Assembly: GCA_963806735.1 (NCBI GenBank)
Contig: CAWEBE010000018.1
Location: forward strand, 62,001-126,000
Length of the DNA: 64,000 nucleotides
Direction of reading: 5' to 3'
DNA from: CADEFX01 sp963806735
Lineage (GTDB): Bacteria > Pseudomonadota > Alphaproteobacteria > Rhizobiales > Hyphomicrobiaceae
In this document: positions 61,678-64,000 of the stretch, in pieces
Layout: each line of letters starts with the position of its first letter
How positions within the stretch are numbered: the first letter of the stretch is position 1
Notes under the pieces: generated by a model
Database searches by the model: none
What the model was told of the DNA's origin: nothing
The model's input: the letters and a program-made list of their open reading frames with translations, nothing else
Made by a program: the position numbers and the translations under genes

Positions 61678-62793
61678 ATGCTGCTGGCAGATGCTCGCGC
61701 GTTGCAGAGAGAGTCCCGTCGAGCAACAGCGGGCTTTGATGTGGTTATTGCATCGATCGCGACCGCAGTTCCTCCCCACAAAGTTTCGCAGGCGACAGTT
61801 ACCGAAGGGGCGATGCGGGTCTTTCCGCACCTGACGGGGCTTGCCGGTCTGTTTGCCAATACCGGTATTGAGAGCCGCTATGTGTGCGAAACACCCGACT
61901 GGTATCTCGAGGACCGGGGTTGGGAGGACCGCACCGCCTCCTTCCAGCGCCACGCGCTTGCGTTGCTGGAAGAGGTAGCGCTGAAGGCGGTTGATGCGGC
62001 CGGCATCACGTTTCAGGACATCGGCGCAATCGTTGTCAACACGATCACCGGCTTGGCCGTGCCGAGCCTCGAGGCACGGCTGGTAAACCGCCTCCCTTTT
62101 TCGCGTCAGGTTGAGCGCTTGCCCATCTTTGGGCTCGGCTGCGGCGGAGGTGTCGGCGGTCTCGCGCGCGCAACGCGCATCGCCCAAACCCTGCCTGGCG
62201 GTCACGTTCTCTTCCTGACGGTGGATCTGTGCAGTCTGTGTGCACGCAATAACGATATGAGCGTAGCCAACTTCGTCTCCATTGCCCTGTTCGGTGACGG
62301 CGCGGCCGGAGTGGTGCTGCGCAACACGCGCGGCAGTCGCCTCAGCGAGCAGCCCGATAGAGGCGCCATCGTGGCGATTGGTGAGCACTGCTGGCCAGGC
62401 ACCGAGCACATCATGGGCTGGGATATCAAGCAGAACGGCTTTGGCGTCGTGCTCAGTCCCGAGTTGCCCTCGCTCATGCGCCAAGAGCTCCGCCCGGCGC
62501 TCGATGAGTTCTTGGTCCGCAATCATCTAGACCTTGATCAATTCGAGGGTTTTCTCCTGCATCCGGGCGGTCGGCGAGTGCTGGATACGGCGCAGGACAT
62601 TCTCGGTCTGACCAAGGATGATCTCCGACGCTCCTGGGACGTGTTGCGTCACTACGGCAACATGTCGTCGGCGACCGCCCTGTTCGTCCTGGACAACGCC
62701 ATCAAGTCGCGAGCCGAGGGACTGCATCTGCTCGCCGCCTTCGGCCCCGGCTTTTCTGCCTACTTCGTGGCCATCGACTTGCGTGCGCAATAG
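61678..62793 (+). CDS. Type III polyketide synthase (chalcone/stilbene synthase family)
   Basis: A 371-residue type III PKS. The catalytic triad is Cys155 (FGLGCGGGVGG), His295 (LLHPGGRRVLD) and Asn328 (HYGNMSSATALF). The fold-wide segments LFANTGIESRYVCETPDWYL and GDGAAGVVLRN also match. I prefer ATG 61678, with GAGGTGGG before it; a GTG at 61654 would add eight residues. It resembles bacterial enzymes that make alkylresorcinols or alkylpyrones from long acyl-CoA and malonyl-CoA. The 3' end overlaps the convergent FAD oxidoreductase by 34 bases. Confidence 0.88.
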   Translation: MLLADARALQRESRRATAGFDVVIASIATAVPPHKVSQATVTEGAMRVFPHLTGLAGLFANTGIESRYVCETPDWYLEDRGWEDRTASFQRHALALLEEVALKAVDAAGITFQDIGAIVVNTITGLAVPSLEARLVNRLPFSRQVERLPIFGLGCGGGVGGLARATRIAQTLPGGHVLFLTVDLCSLCARNNDMSVANFVSIALFGDGAAGVVLRNTRGSRLSEQPDRGAIVAIGEHCWPGTEHIMGWDIKQNGFGVVLSPELPSLMRQELRPALDEFLVRNHLDLDQFEGFLLHPGGRRVLDTAQDILGLTKDDLRRSWDVLRHYGNMSSATALFVLDNAIKSRAEGLHLLAAFGPGFSAYFVAIDLRAQ

Positions 62794-63938
62794 GGCGGCG
62801 CCACCGATGCTTGCAAGGCTGCATCGTCAAAGCCTCGCAGTCGGGTTGCGGCGGCGACACAGCGAACGAGTGACGGCATGAGCCTGGCCGCGGCTATGCT
62901 CACGCCGCACATCAGCGGCCCATCGAGCAATCTCCCAATGCCGTGGGCAAGTCGGAACTGAGGTTGCAGTCGCCGGACCATTTGGCGTTGCCAAGTGCCG
63001 GCCGGTTGGGCGGCTAGAAATGCCCGCGCCGCTGCAATACCGCTGTAGAGCGCAATCGCAATGCCGTCGCCTGTGAAAGAGGGGATGACAGCCAGCTGGT
63101 CGCCAACAGGATAGATGTTGGGGGCGACCGATTGACGGCGTAGATAGCCATACGGAATGGCAGCGACGGCAACCGGGCGCTCAATCAGGGGCCGGGCGCC
63201 AACGAGCAGATCGCCGATGCGGCTGGATTGACGCGCCAGAAAGTCCCTCTGCTCTTTCCAGCCGGAACCTACTGTGCGCACCGACTGGTCCGGCATGATC
63301 CACGCCAAACTCAAGATTTCGTCCTCGACGACGCAGGCGCCGACATAGCCGCCACGGAAGAATGCGAGCTGGACCGTTCGAGCGAGATCGCGAGCGACAG
63401 ACATTGGCTGCAAATGCATTTTGAAGCCAACCATCGGGCTAGACGGGCGTGGAAATCCCCGCATGGAGTGCTTCCCTGTCGCCAGGCCCACGGCAGCGGC
63501 ATGCCAAGTGCGCTCCGTATCTCGGACAATCACCCCGCCAGCACTCGCCTCGATGCGCAGCACGCGCGCGCCGCGGACAACCTCGGCGCCGGCCTGCGCA
63601 GCCGCCTCGAGCAACATCTCATCAAGCCGGTATCGCGACAGAGCCGCTGCTGCGAATGGCAAATCGGTGATGGCATGGCGCTCGCCTTTGACCAGGCGTA
63701 AGCGCGCGATTGAGGTGGCCCCCCGCGTATGCGGATCAAGGCCAAGCTGGCGAAGCAGGATTTGCGCTTCTTCGCTCAGGAATTCGCCACATACGACATG
63801 GCGTGAGCCCCTTGAGCTCTCGAGGACGATGACCCGGACGCCGTGGCGAGCCAGCTCTATGGCGAATGCAGCACCGGCAAGTCCACCACCAACAGCAATG
63901 ACCGGCAGCGCCCTTGCCGACCGCGGTTCGTCCGTCAT
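62760..63938 (-). CDS. FAD-dependent oxidoreductase (geranylgeranyl-reductase-like)
   Basis: A 392-residue flavoprotein. It has the FAD motif VIAVGGGLAGAAFAIELARH near residue 14, and CGEFLSEEAQILLRQLGLDP, RYRLDEMLLEAAAQAG and GDQLAVIPSFTGDGIAIALYS, typical of the geranylgeranyl reductase/PHBH-like group. In type III PKS clusters such an enzyme often modifies the alkyl-phenol or pyrone product. It overlaps the PKS gene tail-to-tail, and its start overlaps the stop of the next gene upstream (ATGA), so it is co-transcribed with that gene. Confidence 0.82.
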   Translation of the reverse strand: MTDEPRSARALPVIAVGGGLAGAAFAIELARHGVRVIVLESSRGSRHVVCGEFLSEEAQILLRQLGLDPHTRGATSIARLRLVKGERHAITDLPFAAAALSRYRLDEMLLEAAAQAGAEVVRGARVLRIEASAGGVIVRDTERTWHAAAVGLATGKHSMRGFPRPSSPMVGFKMHLQPMSVARDLARTVQLAFFRGGYVGACVVEDEILSLAWIMPDQSVRTVGSGWKEQRDFLARQSSRIGDLLVGARPLIERPVAVAAIPYGYLRRQSVAPNIYPVGDQLAVIPSFTGDGIAIALYSGIAAARAFLAAQPAGTWQRQMVRRLQPQFRLAHGIGRLLDGPLMCGVSIAAARLMPSLVRCVAAATRLRGFDDAALQASVAPPYCARKSMATK

Positions 63939-64000
63939 GAGGCCCCAGCTGCATTGGCGCAGCGCGCGGTCAGGGCCCGGTCCTCCAGCTGGATCTTGTA
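63935..64000 (-). CDS. C-terminal end of an unidentified gene, cut by window edge
   Basis: The last 21 codons of a minus-strand frame (YKIQLEDRALTARCANAAGA then Ser) end at TGA 63935-63937. The stop overlaps the FAD oxidoreductase start (ATGA), so the two are translationally coupled. The piece is too short to identify. In related clusters this position often holds a methyltransferase, but that is only a guess. Confidence 0.6.
   Translation of the reverse strand, partial: YKIQLEDRALTARCANAAGAS

Noticed and set aside
1..64000. tRNA, rRNA and CRISPR elements
   Set aside because: I looked for T-arm consensus words, long conserved rRNA stretches and regularly spaced direct repeats on both strands and found none; an RNA search program would be the definitive test.

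Overview
The window reads as chromosomal DNA of a high-GC alphaproteobacterium, most likely Hyphomicrobiales (Xanthobacteraceae/Bradyrhizobiaceae-like). This is inferred from codon usage, the NasT-NasS nitrate regulation module, NirA-type nitrite reductase, GltIJKL and dipeptide ABC operons, the DUF3141 protein, the SbmA/BacA-like half transporter and mosaic palindromes between genes. I found no rRNA, tRNA, CRISPR array, insertion sequence, phage or plasmid gene.

Layout. 1-3275 (minus): a DUF3141 PhaC-like hydrolase, cut by the window edge, and the two subunits of a 3-oxoacid CoA-transferase. 3276-11921: mixed metabolic and secreted genes (SDR oxidoreductase, glycine-rich secreted protein split by a frameshift, 49-aa secreted peptide, two-hotdog thioesterase, Tat-exported metallophosphoesterase, flavin reductase, LysR regulator, HpcH/HpaI aldolase, TauD-type dioxygenase). 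12246-26515 (plus): a complete assimilatory nitrate locus. It holds nasT-nasS, a leader RNA with two ANTAR-type hairpins and an overlapping intrinsic terminator, nrtABD-type transport genes, a NirB-like FAD protein, NirA-type nitrite reductase, an Fe-S/FNR flavoprotein, nitrate reductase NasA with a C-terminal [2Fe-2S] domain, and a CysG-like siroheme synthase. The genes overlap or nearly abut, so co-transcription is likely.

26730-31156 (plus): an aminotransferase and a glutamate/aspartate-type ABC transporter. 31181-32224 (minus): a 2-hydroxyacid dehydrogenase. 32325-37387 (minus): a four-gene iron-uptake-type operon (imelysin, di-heme DUF1111 protein, second imelysin, DUF1513 protein). 37564-43157 (minus): a LLM monooxygenase, a small unknown protein, an orphan molybdenum hydroxylase large subunit and an SMP-30 lactonase. 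Then come an MFS transporter (43488-44795) and a dipeptide/oligopeptide ABC operon (44898-50163, minus) whose binding-protein gene is frameshifted inside its signal peptide. 50384-54220 has a ureohydrolase-family protein, a Tim44-domain membrane protein, a HAMP-domain gene remnant and an F420-type LLM oxidoreductase.

54221-61287 is the least explained part: an SbmA/BacA-like ABC half transporter, two GTPases (one with a DUF697-like hydrophobic C-terminus and no G4 motif, one membrane-anchored and frameshifted), an AI-2E family permease, a DUF883/YqjD-like protein and a holin-like membrane protein, with a small basic DUF6496 protein facing them. I regard this as the best candidate for an undescribed membrane/GTPase system. 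The window ends with a type III polyketide synthase, an overlapping convergent FAD oxidoreductase, and the last codons of a further gene, probably an alkylresorcinol/alkylpyrone-type cluster. Three genes are broken by single-base shifts, and remnants of ArsR, Usp and HAMP-kinase genes are present, so either local decay or residual assembly indels should be considered.
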